Assembly (NCBI GenBank): GCA_963781785.1
Contig: CAWAHD010000005.1
Location: forward strand, 2,294,001-2,358,000
Source of the DNA: CAWAHD01 sp963781785
GTDB lineage: Bacteria > Planctomycetota > Planctomycetia > Isosphaerales > Isosphaeraceae
Direction: 5' to 3'
DNA length: 64,000 nt
A model generated the notes under the pieces. It was not told the origin of the DNA and did no database searches. It worked only from the letters and a program-made list of their open reading frames with translations. Of this stretch, positions 48,046-57,036 are shown one piece after another; position 1 is the first letter of the stretch, and each line of letters opens with the position of its first letter. Position numbers and translations under genes: made by a program.

Positions 48046-48738
48046 TCATGACGACTTACGGGCCGCGGCCAGCTTGCCGACGAAAGCGGCATGCTCGGGC
48101 GTCGCGCAGCCCTGGTCGACCACGGCGCGAAGGCGACGCCGATCGCCGCTCACGAGTGCGATGGGATCGAGCCATAACCCGGAAAACACGGTGGAACGGT
48201 ACAACCCGTCTTCTCCGATCGGTCGCTCGACTAGCGCTCCCTGTTCCTGTCCGAACCAGAAGATCTCGTCGGGATCGATCGCGCGAACAACGTACTCCAG
48301 GACCCCGGCCCGCTCGTAGTCGCGCAGCTTCGGTCCAAGATCGACGTATCGTGTCGTCTTGGAGATCTCGACGACGAGTTCCGGAGGTCCGTGGATGAAC
48401 CCTCCTTCGTTCCACGTCCGACCGCCCCATTCGGGCAGGACACGGAGCAGCCCATCCGGCTCCGGTTCGCTCTTCCACCCGAGGATCGTCGTGGCGTTAC
48501 CCGAGACCTGCAAGCCGGGGGTCCGCTCGGCGTAGTAGTCAAGCCATACGATCACCGGGACCTGGGCTATACCGTGCTCACCGCCGACAGGACTTGGCAT
48601 ATAGACGACTCCATCGATCAATTCGGCCCGGGTTCCGGGCGGCATCGCCTCGTAGAGCGCGTGGAACGTCGGTTGGTCGAGCCGCTGACCTTCGACGAGA
48701 GTGCTTGGCGCGGCTTTCGTTGTCGTTCGATCGGCCAT
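48046..48738 (-). CDS. Uma2 family (DUF820) putative endonuclease
   Basis: 230 residues from ATG 48738 (GAGAGGG upstream). PD-(D/E)XK-like Uma2 fold: 'TFHALYEAMPPGTRAELIDG', 'GVVYMPSPVGGEHG', 'NATTILGWKSEPEPDGLLRV' and 'GGFIHGPPELVVEISKTTRY', with the catalytic 'EPDGLL' and 'ELVVEIS(K)' elements in place. 'DLGPKLRDYERAGVLEYVV' follows. Uma2 proteins are greatly expanded in planctomycetes and cyanobacteria; biological role is unclear. It is inserted between a copy of the cytochrome gene's 3' end and the gene itself. Confidence 0.88.
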   Translation of the reverse strand: MADRTTTKAAPSTLVEGQRLDQPTFHALYEAMPPGTRAELIDGVVYMPSPVGGEHGIAQVPVIVWLDYYAERTPGLQVSGNATTILGWKSEPEPDGLLRVLPEWGGRTWNEGGFIHGPPELVVEISKTTRYVDLGPKLRDYERAGVLEYVVRAIDPDEIFWFGQEQGALVERPIGEDGLYRSTVFSGLWLDPIALVSGDRRRLRAVVDQGCATPEHAAFVGKLAAARKSS

Positions 48739-48911
48739 GAGCCAACCCTCTCTTGCTGGGAATGCGATCCAGTCAAACTCGCGCTGCCCCCGTCGCAACG
48801 GGTTGGCGAGACCTGGCTACCAGGGTATCGCGTCAAACTCATCGTACCACAGCATCACCGCTTGCAGTAAGGCACGCCGGCGGCTCGTCGCGGCGCGGCC
48901 GGCGCTCGCAT

Positions 48912-50705
48912 TCAGGGTTTCGGATTTCGGATTTCGGCTCCAGGCTGTGGGTAATCACCCTTCAGATAGCGGATCAATACGTCCAGATCGCTTGAGGTGA
49001 GCTGGTCGTGTCCGAAGGAGGGCATCTGCCCGGGCGCTTTTTCGTCCAGGTACCCATACTTATCCGACGACCTCGGATTGCGGACCATCCGCGTGATCCA
49101 GTAATCGGAGCCCCAGGCAAAGAGCCCCGGTGCATCGCGCGTTCGCCCTTCGGAGAGGCCATCGATCTTGTGGCAGGTCCCGCACTCCTTCACAAAGGGC
49201 TTCAGGCCCTTGTGGTCGGAGACACCGGGGCCGTTGATCCAGTCGTCGGTCGTCATGCCTTCGGGAACCTGGGCGAACGTCGCGACGAAGTCGGCGACGT
49301 CGTCAAGCTGCCCCGCAGTGAGCTTCGAGCTCTTCTTCCATTCGATCATTCCATCCAGTTGAGGCGCTTTACCGAAATACGCGGCAGCTCTCGGGTTCTC
49401 CAGCAAGCCGCGAACCCAGCCGCGCGAGCCGAACCGACTGAGGTCCGAGGCCGTCTGGGTGCCGGTGCCCTTGCCGTCGAAGACATGGCAGCCCAGGCAC
49501 CGTCGCTCCAGGATGCTCCGACCCTGCGTCAAGGGATCGCGGCGCAGGATGTACGCAGAGCCTTCCGGCGGAATGCCCACGTCGGGCAGCCCGGCGAGGT
49601 ACAGTGCGCGCCGGCGGGCCGCATCGGCCTGGTCCCGAGACTGCTGGAATACCTGGTCACGGGCATCGTCTCGCATGGCCTGAATCGTCAAATAGCCCGC
49701 AGCGCCGACCACGGCGAACACGAAGCCGCAGGCCAGGAAATGGGCCAGCTTGCCGGGAAGCAACCGGTCGAACAGCGGCAGAAGCAGCATCACGACCAGG
49801 AGTGCCGTCGGGATCACGATCGTGCCAACGACTTCGCGCTTGCCGGGAAAGAGCTTGAGCATTTGAAACAACGACAAGAAATACCATTCGGGCCGGGCTG
49901 GGTAGTCCGAGCTCGCCGGGTCGGCCGGGGCGTCGAGATTGGCGCCTCCCTCCGCCAGAACCAGCACGACCACCACACCGAGCACCAGCGCGCTGAAAAC
50001 CGTATCCATGAAGAGCTGTTCCGGCCAGAACGTCGCGGTCGGGCGATGCAATAGACGTTGCGGGGCCGTGATCCCGTGGCGCCGAAACAAGGCGACATGA
50101 GCCACCAGGCACAATACGAGCAGGGTCGGCAAAAACCCGACGTGCAGTCCGTAAAACCGGGTGACGGTCTGGTTGCCGTAGTCGGAGCCGCCAACCACGA
50201 CTTTCTGCAGGTAAGGCCCGACCAATGGCGCACCGCCCATGATATTGGTCGCGACCTTGGTGGCCCAGTAGCCCTTCTGATCCCAGGGCAGCAAGTAGCC
50301 GGTCAGGCTGAACGCCAGCGTCAAGAACAGAAGCGCCATCCCGAACCACCAGTTCAGCTCGCGCGGCGCGCGATAGGCGCCGGCCCACAAAACTTGCAGG
50401 AGGTGCAAGACCAGAAGCACCACCATCGCCTGCGCGGCGAAGTGATGCACGCCGCGGATAACCCAGCCCATCCACATGTCGTTGCTGATGTAATAGACGC
50501 TGGCCCACGCCGTCGACGACGACGGACTGTACGCGGTCATCAAGAGAAGGCCAGTGAAGACTTGAACCAAAAAGATGACGACGAGCGCCGAGCCGAAGAC
50601 ATAGCTCCAGCGCACGCCACCGGGGATCGGTTCGTCGAGTGCCTCCTTCAAGAGCTTGCGATAGCCGCTCCGATCGTCGAGCCAGTCGGCCAGTTGCTTA
50701 AACAA
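48912..50705 (-). CDS. Cytochrome b6/bc1-type protein fused to two cytochrome c domains
   Basis: 597 residues. The N-terminal ~350 residues form cytochrome b with heme-ligand helices ('GVHHFAAQAMVVLLVLHLLQ', 'FYGLHVGFLPTLLVLCLVAH') and the quinol-site 'PEWY' motif in 'ARPEWYFLSLFQMLKLF'. A transmembrane segment ('FLACGFVFAVVGAAGYL') leads to two cytochrome c domains with CxxCH sites 'CLGCH' and 'CGTCH' and distal Met candidates ('GMIEW', 'GQMPSFG'). It is the core subunit of a quinol:acceptor oxidoreductase with the electron exit domain built in. The Rieske gene upstream overlaps it by eight bases. Confidence 0.92.
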   Translation of the reverse strand: MFKQLADWLDDRSGYRKLLKEALDEPIPGGVRWSYVFGSALVVIFLVQVFTGLLLMTAYSPSSSTAWASVYYISNDMWMGWVIRGVHHFAAQAMVVLLVLHLLQVLWAGAYRAPRELNWWFGMALLFLTLAFSLTGYLLPWDQKGYWATKVATNIMGGAPLVGPYLQKVVVGGSDYGNQTVTRFYGLHVGFLPTLLVLCLVAHVALFRRHGITAPQRLLHRPTATFWPEQLFMDTVFSALVLGVVVVLVLAEGGANLDAPADPASSDYPARPEWYFLSLFQMLKLFPGKREVVGTIVIPTALLVVMLLLPLFDRLLPGKLAHFLACGFVFAVVGAAGYLTIQAMRDDARDQVFQQSRDQADAARRRALYLAGLPDVGIPPEGSAYILRRDPLTQGRSILERRCLGCHVFDGKGTGTQTASDLSRFGSRGWVRGLLENPRAAAYFGKAPQLDGMIEWKKSSKLTAGQLDDVADFVATFAQVPEGMTTDDWINGPGVSDHKGLKPFVKECGTCHKIDGLSEGRTRDAPGLFAWGSDYWITRMVRNPRSSDKYGYLDEKAPGQMPSFGHDQLTSSDLDVLIRYLKGDYPQPGAEIRNPKP

Positions 50706-51222
50706 GACGGATCTTCTCCTCGCTCTGGGTCCGGAACCGTTGATATTTCACGCGGACTTCGGGGTTGTCCCCTTCGCCAAGCTGCACCTCGAGCTGATCC
50801 ATCCGCCGCGGTGGTACGTCGTTTTTGGGGGTCCCCTCCAGGTCGAAGGAACTCGTGTGACACGGACAGAGAAACCCCTTCCGGTCAGCCGTCAGATTGA
50901 CGGCGCACCCCAGGTGCGGGCATTCCGAGGAGAGCGCGATCACGGGCTGCGGGCTGCCGTCGTGCTGGCGGATCAGCCAGATCGAGCCCACCGGCTCTTT
51001 CGGGTATCTGGTCCAGGCGTCTTGCCGGTCCAGAATGACCGCGAACGAGCGCGGCACACCGACTTCGAGATCTTTCAGATGCGTGAGCGTCTCGAAGGAA
51101 TGTTCGGCGTCGCGCTTGCGAAGCGGTGCGAGAACAAAGGCAACTCCCGGCACCGCCAGGAGGACCGTCATCAGCGTGCCCACGGCGATCGTGGCGAAAC
51201 GAAAGATGTCGCGGCGCGTCAT
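50698..51222 (-). CDS. Rieske 2Fe-2S protein of the bc complex
   Basis: 174 residues. N-terminal Tat-like/anchor segment ('RRDIFRFATIAVGTLMTVLL'), then the Rieske fold with cluster motifs 'CPHLGC' (C, H and disulfide C) and 'CPCHTSSF'. It passes electrons from quinol to the cytochrome b/c partner encoded directly downstream with an 8-base overlap, so the two are translated together. Confidence 0.94.
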   Translation of the reverse strand: MTRRDIFRFATIAVGTLMTVLLAVPGVAFVLAPLRKRDAEHSFETLTHLKDLEVGVPRSFAVILDRQDAWTRYPKEPVGSIWLIRQHDGSPQPVIALSSECPHLGCAVNLTADRKGFLCPCHTSSFDLEGTPKNDVPPRRMDQLEVQLGEGDNPEVRVKYQRFRTQSEEKIRLV

Positions 51223-51356
51223 TCGCGAGCCTCTCTCAAGATTGACCGGCGAGCAGAACCCAGGATCCTTCGCAGAAGACTACGCGGCGAAAGCGCCGAT
51301 TCTCGGGGGGCGGGACGGCTACCGCAGCTCAGCACGCGGTTTTCCGAATCGAATCA

Positions 51357-52366
51357 CTATAGCGACTTGTCCTGCGTTTGTGCAGCGAGCGTTTGCCGCA
51401 CGGCCTGAAGAACGCGGTCGACGCATTCCGGCATCGGAGCGTTGATCGTTGCTCCGGCCGCCGCCTTGTGCCCGCCACCGCCGAACCGCGCTGCCAGGAG
51501 CGAGCAATCGAGGCCCTTGCGCGCGCGCATCGAGACCTTGGCACCCCCGCGTAATTGCTCGATGAACAGCAGGCCGACCTCGACGCCCCGGATGCTGACC
51601 GTGAAATCCACCAGGTCCTCGGAATCCTGCGGGATCGCTCCCGTGCGCATCAGGTCATCACGAGTGATCGTCGCATAGGCCACGCGTCCGTCAATGTCGG
51701 TCCGCATGGCTCTCAAGGTTTCTCCCATGAGCTTGAGACGGCCCATCGTGTTTCGCTCGAACAGACTGCGATGGATGTCGTCGATCTCGGCACCCGCCTC
51801 GATCAGCTCGGCCACGGCCCGCAATGTGCCGGCGCGGGTGTTGGAGTGGCGAAACCAGCCGGTGTCCATCGCGATGGCCGTGAGGAGCCCACGGGCGATC
51901 TCTCGCGTCAAGACACCGTCCAGGGCGGGAATCGCGTGCATCACGAGGATCCCGGTCGCTTCGGCGGTTGGGTCCTTGAAAAACGACGCCCCCAGGTCAT
52001 CTTGACTGACGTGGTGGTCGATGACGGCCCTCGGCCCGGGAAAGCTGCGAATGAAATCGGCCATGTCTCCAAGCTGGTTCCACGCTGACAGGTCAAGGAT
52101 GATCGCGACCTCGCGATCGGCCAGTTCCGTCGCCTTGACCTTGGTGCCGAAGTGCTCGAACAGAGCGGACTCCGGGTCGAGGAAGTCATAGCGCGGGGCG
52201 TGGGACTGGCATTGACCACGCGCACGTCCTTGCCCCGCTGCCGGAGCAGGCCCGCCATGCCAACCTCCGACCCAAGTGCGTCTCCGTCGGGGCGGACGTG
52301 GGTCGTCACCAGAAATCGGTCATGTGCTTCGATCAGGTCGGCCAGGGGTGTCCAGTCGATGGTCAT
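51357..52366 (-). CDS. DHH/DHHA1 phosphoesterase, NrnA-like (frameshifted)
   Basis: About 335 residues from ATG 52366 ('MTIDWTPLADLIEAHDRFLV'). DHH motif I 'THVRPDGDALGSEVGM', then a frame change near 52195 into 'PRYDFLDPESALFEHFG', 'VAIILDLSAWNQLGDM', the DHH signature 'VIDHHVSQDD' and the DHHA1 loop 'ARFGGGGHKAAAG'. NrnA-type enzymes degrade nanoRNA and/or dephosphorylate pAp in the cytoplasm. All metal ligands are present, so the break is probably a sequence indel. Confidence 0.88.
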
Positions 52367-52404
52367 ATCGTCTTTCAATTAGAATTCACGAACAGTTGCG
52401 ATCG

Positions 52405-52593
52405 CTATCCAGCGTAATGGTTCTGGCTTTCCCTTCGCAACGCGCCGGCGGCCGATCGATTATTTCCGGGGTCTTCTCCCATCGCCACAGGGAATTCGAC
52501 GCAGTTCCGTTTGGCCCATGCACGCACCGAGAGCCCGCAGGCACAGTTGAGGGCAAGGCTGTGTTCCAGGCTGTCATCGAGTGTGGTCATCAT
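52405..52593 (-). CDS. Small HTH-like protein, probable fragment
   Basis: 62 residues beginning 'MMTTLDDSLEHSLALNCACG', with 'LSVRAWAKRNCVEFPVAMGE', a pattern like the helix-turn-helix of small planctomycete proteins that follow the hypothetical gene upstream on this strand. The rest is low-complexity. It lies 14 bases downstream of that gene's end on the same strand. Likely truncated; function unknown. Confidence 0.35.
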   Translation of the reverse strand: MMTTLDDSLEHSLALNCACGLSVRAWAKRNCVEFPVAMGEDPGNNRSAAGALRRESQNHYAG

Positions 52594-52606
52594 ATCAAGT
52601 CCTCTT

Positions 52607-54632
52607 TCAATTCTTGATGGACCTCGTCAACAAGGTTGGAGAATTCGTGGGACGCAAGCGGGGCCAGAAGGGGCGAGCGACCAGGCAGCCCGAACTCCCA
52701 GGTGGGCGGCTTGCGGGCTCCGCGCTGGTTCCTGGCATCGCGGCGCCGGCGGCGACCTTGGCGGTCGCGCGGGGCAGCGCATCGCGGGCCTTTGCCGCGG
52801 CTTCGCGGCGGGCAAGCGCCTCGACAATCGCCGTTTTGAAGCTGCTCTGCGCCATCGGGTCGAGCACGATTGCAGGTGGTTCCCAGGCAGGTTCCGGCAC
52901 GGGTTCGGCTGAAGGTGGTCGTGGCGGTTGCACCGCCGCCATACCAGGTAACTCGTGTTGCTCGTCTGCGATCCGATCCCTTTCCCCCCCTCGCGAAGGG
53001 GGGGTGAGGATTGCCTGCACTGTCCCATCTGCGATGCGATCGCTTTCCCCCCCTTGCGAAGGGGGGGTGAGGGGGGGTGGCGCGGGGCCTCGGACATCAA
53101 AGAACCAGGAGCGCTCGACGGCCTTGTGACTGGCGGCGCCGCGACCACCCCCCCTGGCCCCCCCTTCGCAAGGGGGGGAAAAGAACGGCCCGACGCAATC
53201 GGGGGTAACGCGCAGCCGAACCAAGACTCACTTTTCATCACCGCGGGGGGTTGCCCGTCCCCCAGATTGGGTTCGATGTCGGGATTTGGAGTTTCCACCT
53301 CGGCCGCCGGCGGCTCACACGATGGGTTTCGTTCGGGATCGGCCGGTATGGTCGTGCCGCTCGTGGCAATCGTACCTTGGAAGTCGGTTGCAACGGCGGA
53401 ATCCACCGGCAGGTCGCCCTGGGCGTGCGGCGCCTCGCACGTCGAATCCCCGTCGATGGGAAAGACCGGCAAGTTGCCCGTCACCAAGCCATCCGGTCCA
53501 TCGATCGAATCCATGGCATCGGTTGCCGGACCAGGGCCCTGGTCCTGGGTTGCCGTGTCCGCCGGGTCGGTGACCTCGGCGAGTGCGACCGGCTGTCTGG
53601 CGGCGACGGCGCGGGTCTGAGCGCGTCGACGCCTCGCCAGCTCGCTCAGAGCCCGAAAAACCGTGCCGCGCAACTGAGCTCGTAGGCCCTGACCCGCGCG
53701 GCCACCGGGCTGTCGTCAAACGACAGCGCGTCGATCCGGCGGCTGGCGTTGCGCTCTTTATTCTGTTCGAACTCCGCGAGCTTACCGTCCAGCTCGCCGA
53801 TGACTCGATCGATGATCGATAACAGCGCGCCTCGGGCCCCCTTGGGGTCGCCGGGGCGGGGCAGGTCGGTCCAGCGCCCGCGCATGCGCTGGGCAAAGGT
53901 CCTGTACTCGTCGTGGTCCAGCTCGCACTTGAGAGGAGCATACGGATCATGGCGCCCTTCGTCGATCACCGAGCAGGCAACAAAGACGACCGAGACCTCC
54001 CTCACGTCCAGGGCATGAATCGGCTGGCGACCCAACATTCGGATGCATTTGAACATGTCATGGTTGTCCCACATCTTACCCGGCTCGAGTCTCGAGCGGA
54101 GGGCCTGCCACTCGGTCTTGAGCAATGTGCAGCCCGAGGCGGTGGCGCAGATCTCCTCGACGAGATCGGCGGGGTTGCCGCCCGGTTCGGGCTTGGGGGA
54201 CCAGGAAATGCGTGGTTCCTGCGAGTCATAGGCTGAGGCGCCATAGATCTCGGTCGGCCGCTGGGGGTTATGCAGCAGGCGGTCAAAGAGGCCGCGGATC
54301 TTCTTGTCCTCTTCTTTCTGGGCGTTCTCGATCTGTGAAGAGAGCCTCGAGTTTTGAAATCGCGTGGCTCGTGCCACCTTCCACTGGGCGAGCACGGCAT
54401 TATGGACCAAAGCGGTCTCGGTAGGCCCTTCGGGCTCGAGATCATCGACCCAGGCGTCGAGCTCTTGCTCCAGCTCGCTGGCATTTTCGCCATCGATTGT
54501 GTTCTGGCGCGAGGCCATACCATGTTTTAAAGCGTTCCAACGTGAACGAGACTTACCAAAAACTGACGTTGGGCCACGACTGAGTCGACTATTGGCCCGA
54601 TTTGCGTTGATCTGTTTTTGTGAGGCGGGCAT
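52607..54632 (-). CDS. Repeat-associated planctomycete hypothetical protein, with palindromes inside the coding region
   Basis: From ATG 54632 (GAGGAG upstream): 'MPASQKQINANRANSRLSRG', 'SRSRWNALKHGMASRQNTI', helical 'ELEQELDAWVDDLEPEGPTE', 'LVEEICATASGCTLLKTEW' and 'WDNHDMFKCIRMLGRQPIHA'. This is a family seen in many copies in planctomycete genomes, often near mobile DNA. After about 53650 the frame changes to an acidic, Pro-rich region into which three CCCCTTCGCAAGGGG-type palindromes are inserted ('SPPLRKGGK'-like peptides). A native-looking Ala/Arg-rich end reads to 52607. Function unknown; possibly a transposition accessory. Confidence 0.5.
52984..53178. repeat. Three palindromic repeats of the CCTTCGCAAGG family
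   Basis: Copies at 52984-53004, 53047-53067 and 53158-53178. Each is a run of C, then (C)TTCGCAAG or a close variant, then a run of G, followed by a 'gtgagg' tail or preceded by its complement. The first two are in one orientation and the third is inverted. They interrupt an open reading frame. A further copy is at 56646-56666 and a shorter one at 26284. Confidence 0.8.
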
Positions 54633-55493
54633 CGGGAAATCTCCTCGAAGGTGTCGGGTTCGTGGTATCCGGCGTCGGCCATCGAGCACTTGGCATTGGG
54701 CGGTCCGGATCGGGGTACCATGGAATGACCACATCGGAACATGTGATCGAGACCGATCAGACCTGCGGGTCTGCTGGGCCTCCATCCAGATACGATCTAC
54801 AAAAAGGGGGAATTTGGTGCGAAGAAATTTGCAAATCGGCCGGAAAGTTTGCTGCGCCATTCCCGTTTGCGTGATTGTTCAGGTTTTGCGGGCCGGCAAT
54901 GCCTGCGCAGGCGGGCGGGCCGGGCGGTCAGGCGGTGGAGCAATCCGCAGAATCGGCAAATCTCGGCGTATTCTTCGTTAACTTAGCTTGCTTCTGTTCC
55001 AATCCGAGACCGACTTCATGCATCGCCGAATCGAGACGCACAGGACACAATTGCGCGAGATCCACGAAACGGCCGATCGTGGCGCTGCGGCAGTTGTTCA
55101 ACTCGCACGAAGGCCAGCTCGCGGACGGAATCTCAGCGCTTGTTCTGTCCGGCGCGAACGACCCTGGAACAGAAGCAAACGAAGGAAACGAAGCTTGACA
55201 AGGAATCCGACTGTGAGGAGTTCGAGCGTGTCCTGGTTGAGGCTCACCCGCGGCAATTCATTCGTATCCTGTCGTAGATCAAAAATGGTCAAGGCGTTTC
55301 AACCACGGAAGGCACCGATCGCCACGGAAAAATCGAGCGGAGTGACGAGACAGGAACACAGCCGGGAGCCACAACGCCAAGAACCAGTCAGGCACGAGCG
55401 GTGGGTAGGAGCTGGAATGCTCGACCTGCCAGCACCGGGAGTCTTGTGCGCAGGGGAGGCTGGTAAGGGAGATGAAGACGAGTCACAGCGCCG
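54633..55493. other. Accessory intergenic DNA, no gene recognised
   Basis: About 860 bases upstream of the hypothetical gene. It carries that gene's promoter region on the minus strand and open frames without recognisable motifs, such as 'VALRQLFNSHEGQLADGISA' near 55080-55140. Nothing else identified. Confidence 0.4.
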
Positions 55494-55740
55494 TGGTGGT
55501 CAGAACAAAGTCGCCTTTCGCTCCGCGAAAGTTGCGCATTTGTTCCAGCGGACGCCACGAGCGCGAATGAATACGGCCAACAACAACGCCGTGGTCAGAA
55601 CAAAGTCGCCTTTCGCTCCGCGAAAGTTGCGCATTTGTTCCAGCGGACGCCACGAGCGCTGATGAATACGGCCAATAACAACGCCGTGGTGAGACCAAAG
55701 TCGCCTTTCGCTCCGCGAAAGTTGTGCGTTTGCTCTACCA
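55494..55740. repeat. Tandem repeat, 95-bp period, about 2.5 copies
   Basis: Units share GTCGCCTTTCGCTCCGCG at 55510, 55605 and 55700, exactly 95 bases apart, with near-identical intervening 'ttgcgcatttgttccagcgg' and 'aatacggcca' segments. The core is the reverse complement of the palindrome that is tandemly repeated at 55845-56012. Confidence 0.85.
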
Positions 55741-55844
55741 AGAACCACGCCGGTGCTCGGTCAATCTTTCCAGCCGGGTGACAAATTAGTGAGCGACAGA
55801 CACTGATATCAGAATAATGTCGTGTACTGCTGATTGGGAGGGAG

Positions 55845-56012
55845 GTCTTTCGCGGAGCGAAAGGCGACAAAAAGACCGCATTCTTTCGCGGAGCGAAAGG
55901 CGACAAAACAACAACATTCTTTCGCGGAGCGAAAGGCGACGAAAACAACAACATTCTTTCGCGGAGCGAAAGGCGACAAAACAACAACATTCTTTCGCGG
56001 AGCGAAAGGCGA
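55845..56012. repeat. Five tandem copies of the CTTTCGCGGAGCGAAAG palindrome
   Basis: Copies begin near 55845, 55881, 55918, 55954 and 55990 (period 36-37 bp). Each has the palindrome CTTTCGC-gga-GCGAAAG followed by GCGAC and an A/C-rich linker (aaaacaacaacatt). A GTCAGGCGGGAAGCCTGACC palindrome of the other family follows at about 56018. Linkers are near identical, so this is not CRISPR. Confidence 0.88.
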
Positions 56013-56212
56013 CTTTGTCAGGCGGGAAGCCTGACCTACGGCAATGCCGGTGCGCGCGGGTCGGGCCGTTGCAAAAAAGCCACACGCATGGGCAGCTCAC
56101 TGATGAACGCTCGTCACGTTGGACAAGATCCGGCCCCACGCTGGGTTAAGATCAATCGAAATCCGAACTCTGGCAACCCACAACAAATAACCGACAACTG
56201 GCAATCACCAAA

Positions 56213-56752
56213 ATGCCCGACGACGTTCCGGTCTATCGCCACTGGATCCTGCTGCGCACGCTGGGAGCGCGGCGCTATGGCCTGACTGTCCGCGAGATGG
56301 CACGCGAGATGGGGGTCGCCGAGAAAACGATCCGCCGCGACCTGGCACTCTTCCAGCGCCTCGGCTTCCCGCTCCGGGAAACCGACGGTGAGCGGGGCAA
56401 GAAGACCTGGCGGCTCGCCGGCGAGGGCAGTGCTCCGCCATTGCAATTCACGTTCGACGAGGCCGTCGACCTTTACCTTCAGGTTCTGCCCGAACCCGAA
56501 GTGCCGCCCGGTCCAAAGCCGGCCGGCCAAGCCCGGCCCGGCTATTCTGCGGAGTTGCCCGGTGGCTTCGGGCCAAGCGCGCGATCCCTTTCGCCTCCGA
56601 GCGACCCCGCACCCTTTGCACCCGATCGCGACCCCAGTTCCCTTTCCCCCCGTTGCGAAGGGGGGGCAGGGGGGGGGTGGTCTCGGCGCCGCCAGTTAGC
56701 AACGCCGCGCAGTGTATTTCGTCATCCTTCATCCTTCATCCTTTTTGTGTAG
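56213..56752 (+). pseudogene. Truncated HTH/WYL-type regulator
   Basis: ATG 56213 opens a DeoR/HTH_11-type regulator: 'YRHWILLRTLGARRYGLTVR', HTH 'MAREMGVAEKTIRRDLALFQ', 'RLGFPLRETDGERGKKTWRL' and 'QFTFDEAVDLYLQV'. This is the normal N-terminus of WYL-domain regulators. After about residue 90 the homology stops. The frame becomes Pro/Ser-rich and runs through a CCCCGTTGCGAAGGGG palindrome (56646), with no WYL domain. It is directly followed by a complete WYL regulator, so it is likely a broken paralogue. Confidence 0.65.
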
Positions 56753-57036
56753 TGGGTCCACGACGCTCTCGGTTCGCTCGCCCGGCCCCTGCATTCTCAT
56801 CTACCGGCCCACTGCCCGACCGTCCGAGCGGCTGGCGACCGCCAGCGGCGGGACAGGCCGGCGTGCGCGGAACTTTTTATTTTTTTGTGGGATCAAGGAC
56901 AATCCGTGTCCGTCCGCTCTGGTAGAATCCGCTGTGGTTGGTCGATCGATCCGTGAGTGGGTGAAATGTTCGCCCTGCGGATCGGCCGCGGACGACGGCG
57001 AGGATGCCGGCGACGAACGACGAGTGAGTGCGGTCG

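Noticed and set aside
55494..56012. Possible CRISPR arrays
   Set aside because: The intervening sequences are themselves repeated or A/C-rich linkers, not unique spacers, and the core is a REP-like palindrome.
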